A DNA stretch of 64,000 nucleotides from the NCBI GenBank assembly GCA_021014325.1, contig CM037474.1, positions 7,295,130 through 7,359,129 of the forward strand, given 5' to 3'. Shown here in pieces: positions 33,564-46,900 of this stretch. The number at the start of each line of letters is the position of its first letter. Position 1 is the first letter of the stretch. A program made the translations under genes and the position numbers. The stretch is from Plazaster borealis. Lineage: Eukaryota; Echinodermata; Asteroidea; Forcipulatida; Labidiasteridae. Under the pieces are notes generated by a model. That model saw only the letters and a program-made list of their open reading frames with translations. It ran no database searches and was not told where the DNA came from.

Positions 33564-36500
33564 TTACATTGTCCCAAAGAGATCAGATATAAGATAGTCT
33601 GTATAATGACCTTTGATAATTCCATCTGAACTATCATGAGATGCCATCCAACAACTAACTCTCTTCTTACGTACATCATTGTTGCGAGATCCTCCACGTA
33701 CTTTGATATGGCGCCCTCGTATGACAAGTTCACCCTTCTGTCCATCATGTGGTTGCCTGGTGCTGATCCCAGAGACTTTGTCTGTGGTGGATACATGCAC
33801 TTTGGTATGCTGGAATTGACCTTGATGGGAAAAACAGAATTCAACATGTTATGAAATGTCCCATAAATGTTATTGACAATTAGAAGTGAACAGAGTTATA
33901 TTAATATGCTCTATTACATGGTTCACTGCATTGTTCCTCTCTTTACCTACACAAAGGTCAACAGAGGGACCATGAAAAAAGTCAGTACATTTATTCCAAT
34001 GAGCTTGTGTGACCAAATGTTCATGTTTTTATGCCTTCAAGTTTGTAACAAATAAGCCTGCTTCATCAGGATTACCAATGTGAATTGCATCATGCATGTA
34101 AAACATAGCACATGTTATGACCAAATCTCTAGATTTCTAATTGTGGTGCTCAGAGTGTGTAAACCTCTCCAATGTAACCTCCTGTGTATCCACTCCAAGA
34201 TAATATACACTGACCTGATGAACTTCAGGATTTGTCAATTTTGTACAATCACACCTCTCAATTAATTTATAATTTATAAATTCAACAGCAGCTAATATTT
34301 TTTAAATTTCATTGATCCAAGAATTCTATTAGTTTTTATCTTTTCAGACAAAGCAAGGCTAATTTGAGCTGATTTTGTTTGTTAAAATCTTGATGAGTAA
34401 AACCTGTGTTATATTCAAAGTGTATTTTACCAATAAGTCCTTGTGCTCCATCTGAGAGCCCACTGCCATCATTCATAAAGAAACCCATGAAGCTAGGTTT
34501 CTCTTTGTTAGAAGGTGGCATCTTGTGTCGAATAACAGTGAATCCAATATGCTTGCCCAAAGTAACTGTTGCCTGTCGACCATCTACAGCAATGTGGAGT
34601 GGACCTAGTTGCAGAGATGTCTTACGCCCCCATTGAATGCTATGATTAATGTTGATGGTGATAGCATATGGAGTAAACCACATCTCATAGACTCCTTTAC
34701 TCTTTGGTGGGGAGTAGATGCCACCTATTTCACCGATGTATGTTCGCTTCTGGTGTTTGCTCTTCGGTGTTGATTTAGCTATGATTTTACCGTTGATGAA
34801 CAGACCTAAATGGAAACATGTGAAATATATGGACAGTGGGTGAGTTTTTTTATAAAGGAACGTCACTTCATATTTTCAAACAAAAAGGATGTGAGAGAAA
34901 CAAGTTTTCTTCCTACTTTAATCTGATTTCTTTTTCTTTGTTGTTTTGCACTCAGAAAAAAAAGTGAAATTGTTATTAAACATCCTGAAAAATCTATAAA
35001 AGCAATACCATATATAGGCCCCCTAAATTTGCCTACATTTTTTCCAAGAGCCAAATGTCATGCCTGACTGAAATAAAATGCTTTCATGTTACAGTTTTAA
35101 TAAATGTTAATGTTACAGTCTGTTATCATTTGAACAATATATCAGTTTTGAATTTCGAATTGCTTTTTCCTCAAATAGTTTTGATAAACGTATTTTTTTT
35201 TTTTTTTAAACCACCCTTATATCTGAAACGTCCACAAAAGATAGGCCATCAGGTGTTTGACATCACCATGTCACACATACATGATAGGTTTATAGGCCAA
35301 TTTTGTGACAGAAAGAACTTGTATTTGATATTCTTTTCTGTACTAAATGTTTTAAACGTCAATTAATATATATCATGTCTATTTTTTTTTTCAAAGTGGA
35401 TAGTATCAGATCAAAAACTAAATCTCAATGCATTTCAATCGAATGACAATAGAAATATGACATACCTCTTCTTTTATCTTTGACTAAGCTGAAGACATCA
35501 TCAGCATGTCCATTGATGTCAAAGCACAGTGACACATTACTCTTGGGAACATTCACTACAAAGTGAGGATCTCCATCTGTGGGAACATGTTCAGATGAAT
35601 GCAGTGTTTATGGGTAGTAGTTAATAAGCACGACAATTCTTTTCAGAACTTGGTAGTCTCCCAAATTCCGAAATCTACTCTGCGGCAGTAGAAGAAATAG
35701 CAAGACAAGTTCTCAAAGAACAAAATCTACACAGCAAAGTAGATATACACATGGTGTTACTGCAAACTGAATATACATTGATACCTCACCATGCAATGCC
35801 TCAAATACTATATAGGAACTTGTTTTCAGGCACCAGGTTATAAACTCTCTCTGTATTACTTTTGTACATGACTCGGCTGGTGACCGAACTGCTGGCTCAC
35901 TCATACATTCATACACAAAAACAACTTGTAAAATGTCCATACTTTGCAGAACTTGTCATAGTTTTGTTGGGTAACACAATTTAAGAATGCAGAGGCTTGT
36001 TAGCTTTAGGAATTGTAGAAGTAAACAAGCTGAAATAGTGACTGGGAAACTCATTGTGGGGAAAATGCAAATCTGATATAATCATCACTGGACCAAGATG
36101 GTGCAGCCCCTTGTGCCCCCCCTAAAATGTTACCCTAGTTACAGCGCTGACAAGAGCCAAATGATATAATTGTTGATACAACTGTATCATTTTTGCTACT
36201 ATAATTATTCAACAATTTAAATAACTTTCTCTTAACCAGGGAACACAAGACAGATAATGATTTTTCCCCGTGCCACACATACCTACACCAGTAGAATCAT
36301 CTCCTCCTCCTCCATTGTCTACAGGCTGTTCAGGCTGAGTACTTGTTGGAAATGGACTCAATGCTATACTCAGACTATCTCTGATTTGGGCTGGTAGCTG
36401 GCGATCCCATACCCTCATTGCTGCAGGGCCTCGTACTGAACCTAGCTGCTGACCTAGGGTCATCCTAGTGTAGGGATTAAGGTAAGCATACTGTAGGGCT

Positions 36501-39500
36501 GTATCTGTGATATCACGTTTGAGTCCTGGTGTAGGATTGACTGTTAGATCTCTCTTACGTTGAAGTGTTTGGATCATGACGTATGCCCAGATACGCTCTA
36601 TTAAGTCCTCAGGAATGGATGGACTCATAAGCACACGAGAAGAGATCTGATAATGAGAAATGATTTCAGCATGTTCAATCTTTTCAGTGGGATACATACT
36701 CTAGTTATTAGGTGCGCTGCTTTTATGAAAAAAGTACACAATTCTAAATAAAGGAATGAGTGCATTATTTATCTATTATAGAACATATAGTATGCGTACA
36801 CTGTAGAAAAATGTGCTTTCAGAAAATATGTATAAAAACAAAAATGCAGATTTGGCTGATGTCTTTCTAACGTTGATATAAAGTTGGTAAATTCAATGTG
36901 CTGAAGATCTTCAGCAAGTGATATGGAACGAATGCCACATTTCCAAATTGGCCAGCATTTACATAATTCATGAGCACTGTGTGCTATGTGAAGTCAGAAT
37001 CATAATGGTGAAGTGTTGTAGTTTTACAAGATTCATAGAATGTAGATGTGGATCACCAGCTAATACTGACTTTGCGGGATGTTGGGCACCAAAATGATAG
37101 GCTTATAGTTCTTTAGCCAAGTTTTAACATTTCTTTTTTTAACTGATTTTAATTCAGTTTTATTAACAAATGTATTGATACTATATTTGAAATCGATAAA
37201 CTGAACTTGCAAATACCAGGTATGAGTATTTGGCATTGTGTGAACACAGGCAACATTCCCTTTACCCTTTCTTGAAAACTCCCCATTTTGGTAATGTTTG
37301 ACTTATATACTTACAGCTGTATTTGTGTCAGTCGCCAGGGAGATTTCTTCACTTGCTGTCTTTCCATAAACAAATGACCGGAGAACATGACTTGATAGTC
37401 GAGTCTCATCCAACTTGCCAACTACGACAATCTCTGACCCGTTGAAGTAGTTGGGGAAGAATCTGCCACTCAGAGTATTGGGTACCACACCCTCTGAGTA
37501 ATAGAATTGAACATCATACAATAAAGGTGTAGCAACCTCTTCATAGAAGCCTTCAAGAAGCATACTTGCATCAGCTCGCTCAGGTATCCGTCTAGCTACA
37601 CCGTGATTGTTTAGAGCCAGACGATTTAAGAACTCAAAATCAGCATCTTCTCCAAACGCTAGGCAGAAGAGTGAGTAGTCCCCATTGATTGCATCCTGAA
37701 CATTACGCTCTATTTCCTCAGTGTCTGTTTCTCCATACGTTGGTTCACCATCAGTTAGCACAATGATCATAGAGATAACTTTCTCTTCTCCCCTTAGTTT
37801 CTCTCCTTCTCGTCGAAGCATATTCACACCTTCTAGAATTGCTCGATTCAAGTTGGTGGCTAAAATGAACGCAAAGGGAAATGATACGTATAAATGCAAA
37901 GGCTTACAGAGAATACTTCAAGTTCTATTTTAATCAGATCATTGAGTGTATATTGATCCACCTTCAGCAAGAGTCTTTAAAAGAATATAACTTAAACATT
38001 CTTAGTATTTTTATGAGGTTCTGGTCATGAATACTGGAGGAAATCATTAGAATCTTGGTGGCAGCATAACATGTATCGTAACATACAACTATTTACTCCG
38101 CTGTAGAATGCAACTTTAAGAGAAAATTCAGTAAGCCATTTTGATATATGGTGGACACTAGACCCTAAACTGGGGCGCTGTACTCCTTAGACAAAATGTT
38201 GGCATCTTCGGTCGAAGATGTAAAAAGTATTTTTGAAGGAGTACAGCGCCCCAGTTACTGGGTCTAGGTTGACCAGAAGGCTCTGTTTGGTTTGGAATAA
38301 ATTTGTCTGTATACACCCAAACCAAACAGTGCACTCCTATAGTGTCCATGACACTATAAGGTTTGGGTGAATTTGTCTGTATACACCCAAACCAAACAGA
38401 GCACTCCTATAGTGTTCGCCATACCTCAAAAAGGCTAATGGTAATCACTTCAAAGAAAAATAAATTGCATTGTATGAGCAAGCTTACACTGACATGGATC
38501 ATTATTGAAGCACCCTGCCTTGACCAAACCAAATACACTCATGTTTTGAATAAAACCAAAATAGCATTGAACACAAACATTTTAACCCTTTAGAGACCGT
38601 TCATTTCTGTATAACCATCACCATACGCCCAGACACTGCTAATCTTAAAGATTTTGCCCCTTTATTTTTAGGAAAAATGTTAGGAAAATTATGAAGAAAC
38701 AGAAATACGTGGTATGTTAACAAGGGAAACATTGGAAAATGTCAATTTGGTTCAATACCTTTGCTCTGACCCTCATGTTTGAGTGGAAGTAGGTCAAATC
38801 TTGCAGCCATTTGCAGCCGCTATGGTCTCTAAAGGGTTAAATGCCTTTACTATATTCTTACCATCTACTTCTTGTAGACCATCAACATATGTCTTGGCAT
38901 ATTCAATGTTGGCCTTTGAAGCTTCTACCATACGATACCGATCCAGAAACTCTACTTGGTTAGAGAAGGGTAAGATATTGAATTTATCCCCAATGGTGAT
39001 TTCATCCAGGATCGTATTGAGTGCACCTTTAACCTGTGTCAGCTTTGCACCTTCCATGGAACTACTGGTATCGATTACAAAGATGATGTGTTTACGAAGG
39101 ACAGCAAGACCACTCGGAGAGAAAAACTGAACAAAGTAGTTACTCAGGACCTGCATAGAGGAAAAGATTCACAACATGGTAAGTGACTGCAATCACATTG
39201 TTTTTAAGTATCTTCAAAAATCAAAATGTGTTTCATAAAACATGTGTTCTATGCTTTGCTCTCGGCAACCCGGTTACAGCTGTTTCTGTTTGTGATAATG
39301 TCCCTGAATGGCACTCATAAGCATCTTATTAAACATGAAAGCACTTAAAACTTAAAACTATTTTCAGGATCATTGCATGAAGTTTTACTCCAAGCAAGTG
39401 AGCTTTGAACTAATGAAGTAATCAACATGACATTATATTGATTACACAACTTACCTGAATATCTCCAGCATCAATTCCATGATTGACATCGTACTCCACA

Positions 39501-40939
39501 ACAAAGTCTCCCATAATACCACCTGGACTGAGCTGCTGTTGTTGTTGTGTAGTTGGCTGGTATGCTAATTGCCATTTATGATCATTGATTTGTTTCATAA
39601 GGTGTGGATACTGTGCAGGATTATTGGCTAATGAACGATCCATCAGGTACACATTGGTTGTACGTACACCCTGGGGCTCTGTAATACTCACTGCTATATT
39701 CATGTCATCTACAACCTATAAAGTAAAGGATCAAGTTACAGTCATAGATCTAAAACTTGATTTGTAAAAATTCATATGAAAATATTAACAATAACACTTT
39801 TCGATCAATATGCAATAGGTAACTTTAACAGTTGACTTAAATTTAGGTTTGTTATGTTTCTATATCAAAAACACATGTAGTTACATTAGAGCGAGGCTAT
39901 TAACTGTAAGTGAAGTGCTGGGAACTTTTGCTGCCTCTTCTTGATTGCCACATGCCTCACTATTTGAACTTTCTTTCATGGGATGTGAAAATGGCATTAC
40001 TTGTAAATAGTACAATATATATTTGTTTGTCCCTTTTTGCCATATTTAGAAAAAAAATCAAAACCTACCTGTCCAGGATAGAGGCCAAGGTGTTGTTTGA
40101 ACATGCCCCGTCGTCTTGGTAACAGGATTTGGTAAATTAGAGAAAAGTCTGCTGTATTACCAGGCTTAAGGTTGACGGCCATTACAAACACTTTACTCTG
40201 TGGATCACTGTTGGAAATAATTGATATACAATCAATGTTACATGCACTCCATCATCTTTAAAGTTTCATCAATCTCTTCTCGTTCCATCACGTACTGTAT
40301 TTGAATCAGACTCCTAATCTCAAAACTGAAAATTGAAAATGTTCTGATTCTCCATAATAATTAATTTCTAAATTGTTGTCAGTTGAGTGTATAAATTGTA
40401 GTGAGTTGAAATATCTTACAGTTCTGTAATGAAGGCACCACCCTGTGAGATTTCTAAGTTCCCACGATGCAATGTGATATTCTGGCTCTTCTCATCTGCT
40501 ACACCATAGTATGTCTTGCCATCCACAATCCTATGGGAAACAAATTCAACAGTTTAATTTCCTTTAACGTGTATGCAAATATATAACATGGGGGGAATGG
40601 AAAAGGTACGTTTCCACATATCTTCCTATAAATTGTATACAATAATTGTACACATTAGGTACTTCTGATGTTACGTTGCCTGTAATAGGTTTCATATTGA
40701 ATCAAGTAATGCTCATGTGATCATTGGTTGTTTGTGCAAACGTTTGTTGTTGAACTTGATTATTGAGAATATACGTACAAAGTAAAGTTAGTGACGTATG
40801 CTGGTAGTGGAATCTTCTGTCTAAATACAGCCCAACCAGCTTGGCTTCCAGAATTCTCCAATGTAGAACTGATTGTGGTGGTAGCAAATCTCAGCACAAT
40901 CTGAGAGTCGATATTTAAACTCTTTATTTCAATGCCATC
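33564..40939 (-). CDS. ITIH-like module 3 with ITI heavy-chain C-terminal domain
   Basis: Exons: 40939-40779, 40530-40420, 40207-40069, 39715-39455, 39150-38862, 37859-37315, 36646-36283, 35576-35466, 34805-34431, 33820-33564. VIT: IDSQIVLRFATTTIS, VDGKTYYGV, PRRRGMFKQHLG, SITEPQGV. VWA: DTSSS at 39058-39072 (DxSxS kept), ATNLNRAI, VLTDGEPTYG, then GFYEEVATPLL. The helical region has LIERIWAYVMIQTLQ. C-terminal domain: DGDPHFVVNVPKS, LFINGKIIAKS, GELVIRGRHIKV, VSCWMASHD, and HYTDYLISDLFGTM before the stop, closely matching the vertebrate heavy-chain propeptide. Cleavage between Asp and Pro of DPHF and ester formation there are inferred from the family. Confidence 0.92.
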
Positions 40940-43900
40940 CTGTAAACACAAAATGAAACAAACGACATTTATTAAGCAGGATTTCATATATATTTACATT
41001 GTTTGAATGAACTACAACTAATTAATTGTTGCCTTACTTTATCACAGTTGACACTAAATATATGGAATAGGCTGTACAGGTTTATAGTCTTGTTCGGGGC
41101 GAACTTGCATAAAAAAATTAAAAATAGCAAGGCGAGTAAAACAAACCAAAACTAACTAGATGCAATTGATTTTTAGATAACAGAGCAAGTATTAAATATC
41201 CGCATACTATAGAATGTGATAAATGAGCCATCATTATTTATAAACAAGGTACTTACTGAACTGTGTGAAATAATATTTGAAATCTACTCACAGAACTTGT
41301 TGTTGCTACACTGAAGATGTCTGAGCTGGAATCCACTCCTGGTATGCTTTGCTTCCCTGAAAACAAAATTAAGGACATTTCTTTGTTTGAATTCAAGTTG
41401 TAAAAGTACAATTTGTTTTCAGAACATTCACAAGTAAAGAGTGATGATGTTAGGACATTTTTCTTGTTTGTACTGCTGTTTAAACCATGTTACTTTTGTT
41501 TACAAAAAGAGTGACCTTGCATTCTATGGCCTTTGTGGCAGGCAAGATAGACATAGTGATATAGGAAAATTTTACAGTTGGTGTCGGAATTTCCACATAC
41601 ATTGAAGAGTTATAAAAATAAAAGCGGAACAATTTTAGAGATGTGCTCCTTTCTTCATATCAAAAGTTGATAAAAATCAGACAGTGTAATGTCTATAAAA
41701 TGTAAGATTTGATGTGTTTTTTCATTGGACTGTGTACTAATCGTGCCTGCAGGAAGTCTCTGTGGCTCTTTTATCAACATGTGATGTCACAGGTTACATA
41801 GTGTATAGATTTATTGTTTTACCTGGTAGATCTTGCAGCAGGCTTCTGAGTATATCCATATTAGTACCAGTGTGTAGGATAGTTGGTGGAGACAAGCTGT
41901 CATCAACTACAGGTAGATTATTAATCGGATCAGTCAGTAACATTGGGGTGAGTGGAGTCACAAATCCATAACTGTAAATATGAAAAATCCATTGAGGTAT
42001 GTACAGAAAATGTACTAGTGATGATTTAATCTACAGTACTCCAATCCAAGCCATGCTGAGTTAAAAAGTCATTTACATAATAATCTCATATCTGTGAGGT
42101 CCCAAAGTACTTAACCAGTTCGCTTCGAGATTAAAAATCCTTTACCAATGTTGGATTATTTTCAGTCAAAAAGCCCTTTTGTCATTGACAATTCCTGATT
42201 TTAATGGTTTGTATTTTCTATTTTGATGGTCGTGTTTCTGAAGTACAATCAAGCCATTTGAAAGCCATTATGTAACGGCTGATCATCGACCTATTTAGCT
42301 CAAAGACACAAGTCTCTGTCCAGGACCCGAACCCACATTCTAGCGACACCTTTCAGACTGAACAACCACAAAGCTCCATGACTTGGCCTGTTCATAACAT
42401 TGCATAACACAGACATGTGCTAAAATACAAAGCAAAATTTAGGAACTTGTTATTTTTTTTGCATAAGAGAGAACATTTTTTTGAAGAAAATAGGAATGAA
42501 GAAAAAGCAAATTGTGTTGTATAAATTTAGTCGAGGAGCTTTTGCATCTTATAATTTATAGTGTTTCATCAGAAGGCCAGGCTGGAATGATCAATTTTTG
42601 CAAGCAGGCATTGGGTTAGAATACCATAGGTTTCATTGAAAGGAAATTTGATGTAAAACAGTTTAAAAATTGAAATTAAAAAATTCATCTTGATTTATAT
42701 CCGAGTATATGAATACTTTAGAATTATTCCGATAATACTTAATATTATTGATGAACTTTTCAACTTCATAACAAAACAAGTTATCTGCTTAAAGGGACAC
42801 GTTGCCTTGGATCGGACGAGTTGGTCTAAACAAAAGCGTTTGTAATCGCTTTTTAATAAAATGCATATGGCTAGAAAGACGTTATAAAAGTAGAATACAA
42901 TGATCCACACAAATATGCCTCGAAATTGCGTGGTTTTCCTTTTACTTTGCGAACTAACACGGTCGGCCATTTTGTGGAGTCAAAAAGTTGACTCCACAAA
43001 ATGGCTGACCCTGTTTGTTAATGATGTAAATGGAAAACCACGCAATTTCGAGGCATATTTGTGTGGATCATTGTATTCTACTTTTATAACGTCTTTCTAG
43101 CCATATGCATTTTTCAACAAACGGTAACAAATGCTTTTTATAGACCAACTCGCCCGATCCAAGGCAACGTGTTCCTTTAATGTTTTGCAAATTCTGCGAA
43201 ATATTTAAAGCAAGTGAAAGAGTCACAGCCAAATAATCTTGACATTATAAACACATAATTACCTTGTGGCAAGAAGAGCAATTCTATCGGCCAGAGCACG
43301 GCGAGCAGCAGGATTTTGAGTTATTGCATACTGGTTGATTAGGTCTTGAATAGTTTTCATAGCCCAAATATGTTCTGTAACTTTAGGCACTGTATGATCT
43401 TGTGTCAGCTCTGGTGTTGCTATCTGTAAAGGTCATTGACAAATATAGATACATAGTATAGGGAAGTTGTTAATGCTGTTTAAGAAATAAAGTTACTTAG
43501 CAAAAACCCATAGGGGAATTGGTCACAAAGCCATGTGCATATACGTGGCACTTTGGATGGTTACATGTTTTGCTCAAGATTTTATGTGCTAAAAGTGAGT
43601 CACTGCACTTACCAGGTAAATAAAATGTTGTGATTTTTTTTTTCTTTTTTCAATTTATTTGTTGGCCTTAATTGCCTCTACCTGAGGCATTACCTTTAAA
43701 TCCCAGTTATAGTATTGTTTTGAGATCAAAAGGTTTTAATTGTAGATTTCTTTTTTAACACCAGAAAGATACACAGATGTTTGAAGCTAATGAGATGGAG
43801 GTAAAGCAATAGACACAATCGGCGACTCCAGCTAGCGGTGGTCACGTGACGTATAGTGGGTACAGAATCATAACAAACCCTCGCACGCAGTGTTTAAGCA

Positions 43901-46900
43901 TGAGGAGCTCAATGGGATTGTCGGCAGTTTGCTTGAAAACATCGAAGAAAAGCTCTGTTTTAACCATCACCTATTGACTTTTTAACCTACCAACTTGAAC
44001 AATACACGAACTTGGTTATTTTCAGAGACCTCACCGGAGCCATGGGACATAAGTTATAGTACACAACGATTCCCTATACCGGTTGCTTTCTCTCATTGGC
44101 TACCACCGTAAATAGTTATATTTAGTCCCGCACTCCGATGGCTCCCATCAACACATCATTAATTTTCTGCAGACTGTCTGGGCGGAGCCGGTGCTTGGGC
44201 ACTCCTCTGGCTTCTGCCTCGGTCCATCTGTCCTTTCCGTCCGCCCCGCTCCCGGCCCTCCTGCGGTTTTTCTTTGCCCCTTCCTCTGTTTCTTCTCTTC
44301 TCCCCCACCCCTTTCTAAAAAGAACTATACTTGTCGCATCAAACGGTTTGTTTTTTTAAAGCTTGCACTTCATTATGATTCTCACTCGTTACGGGGAGAA
44401 TCTACATATAAACCATAACAACCTATAAGCCTTTTGAACACCTTGAGTGCGTATAAACCGGTCTTGACTAACTATTTTCTTTGCATGTCCACTAAAAATC
44501 CCTCATAAAATATGATGCCTATATCGAATATCATAAACAATAATTCGTGGCTACATGATGATCTCATCCTCTGATTTGCTTGAACACGGCTACATGTATG
44601 ATTTCACTCTTCCCTTTATAAACAAAACTTCCAGGATTGTTTGTGTGCCACTGTTTTTCGGAGCTTTACCAAACCATTTCGACAACGTTTGAAAATTGTA
44701 AAACTGGCCACACTTCTGTCTTTTTTTTGCGGATTTTGGCGCTATACAAGTTTACGTTATTATTATTATTAATATTATGTTACTTCAGATGGATTTAGAA
44801 AAGTTAAAATCGTGTCCCCTTACAGCAGTGGCACTCGGAAGCTGCCATGTTTTTTCAGAGCATATGAAAGAAAATCAAAAGAAAACTTTTGTTTATTTTG
44901 AAATTAAAAAACAAATCATAGAAATGTTTATCTAGGAAGAAGGTGAGTTTCTCTGTCCTAGAATGAAAGCATACCCTGATATCTCTCCTTGTGTTTCGAT
45001 ACAGCTCCCCTGTGGCTGTCTGACCATGCACACTGCCTTCCAATGTGGAGGAAGAAGGATTCTCATACAGTTTTCCAGCTACAGAAACCTCTGATCCATC
45101 AAAGTAATATGGGAACCTCCATGAAGTCAGATCATCAGGATTAGACACACCAGCCTCATATATCATCTCCACATCAAAGATAACAGGTCGAGATACCTCA
45201 AAGTAGAAACGTTGAAGCTGCTGACTTGCATCAGCTGTCTCATGAATCTTTCTGGTATAGCCTCTATTCTGAAGACCAAGTTGAACAAGCAAATCAAAAG
45301 AGACATTCCTGCCAAAGCCAAGTGCAAACAAAGCATGCTTCCCATTGATTGCAGTATTTACAGTGCGGACTAGTTCATCTGGATCCTTGACTCCAATTGT
45401 CGGTTGTCCATCAGTCAATACGTACATCATAGAGAGAATGTTTTGGTCTTCACCAAAGGAGCCAGACTGCAGGTCAAGTAGATTGTCAGCTTGTATGATA
45501 GCTTCACACAGGTTGGTTTCTAAACAAAACAAGATTATGATAAATACTTAGGTTACAATCAATAATTTTTTTTAATGTAACTAAATTTAACTAATCCATA
45601 AGCTCAAGTTGTTTGTATTTTATAAATGCCAATGTTCATCAGTAGCTAGGAATATTGATAAGAGTTGACAATACCTCCTTGATCAATCAAGCCATCTATG
45701 AATATCTTTGCGTCTTCAATGTTCCTTCTTGTGGCTTGCACCAGGGCGTTTGGTCTCCAGTATTGGACATTGTCAGAGAATACTAGAATGTTAAATCGAT
45801 CCTTTGGTCCGAGATCATCAATAATGATTTTCAGAGCTTCTTTGACTTGTCTTAATTTAGTGCCAGCCATGGAGCCACTGACATCAATGACAAATACGAC
45901 ATGCTTAGCAGCATGTTGGAGGGTAGTTGGTGAGAAGAAGTGTACAAAGTAGCCATCCTGCACCTACAGTGTCAAAAATATTCACAACAAAACAAACATA
46001 TGGATTATGGTTGAATATTTGTTGGAAAAAAGCAAGATCTCTATAACCAGTATTTTGTTAATAACTACACAAAATTTCAATCAAAAAAAAGAAGAAAATC
46101 AATGTTTAGCATTTTATTGAGTTGAAAATAAATATTTGTATAACAAGCCACAATCATTATTCAACAAAGCAATTATATCCTTAACAAAAAACACAGCAAA
46201 GGTGCAGCCTGATGGGTGTTTGGGTTTCCATTGGCACTCTACTTAGCCATAAATTACTTGTTTTGTTAAGTGGTTAAGCGTGAACAATTTGAACATAGTT
46301 TAGAATTTCCAGTAAATTTGGACAGCCTAATGCCAGATCCTGACTATCACTTGTGGTGCAACATGAAGATGACTTTGGAGTCAGAACCTCTATTTATACA
46401 AAAGTTAAAACAACATTTGACTGTGTAAGAACTCTCAGTAATTTGAGTTTCAAAAAGTTAATCAAGGTGTACTGTAACTTGACTTTAATATAATATATTA
46501 AGAGTTTGACAGAATCTGACCTCAGTGTAGCTTCCCTCTCTAGAATGGATGACATCATACTCCAATACAATATCACCTGCTACTCCCTTGGTTGTATGCT
46601 TTAGCTGCTCATCAGGGGTAGGGTTAAACTGCATATGTGCTCGATAGTCATTGCTGCGTCTGATTAAATTCTACAAGTACATGAGACACAGGAACAAGAA
46701 GAAAAAATACATTAAAGACTGAGCTCACAAATGAGGAAACCTCTATACTGCCCCGTTCCACTCAAACAATGTATGTTCCCTGTATGTGGTAAATATGAAA
46801 TAGGTGAAATAAAACTTAATGAGTTTCTGAATTTGTCATGTACACAGATAGGCCACAAGAAGGTTGGATAATTCAAAAACCTCAATACAGAGGCTTTGTC

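Noticed and set aside
33545..33847. Alternative minus-strand frame of 100 codons at the end of the ITIH-like gene
   Set aside because: The other frame gives the conserved heavy-chain C-terminus (GELVIRGRHIKV, HYTDYLISDLFG), so this one is a shadow.
44138..44418. Pro/Ser-rich frames in the GC-rich block
   Set aside because: Low-complexity C/T-rich intronic DNA with a LINE-like tail downstream; no homology visible.
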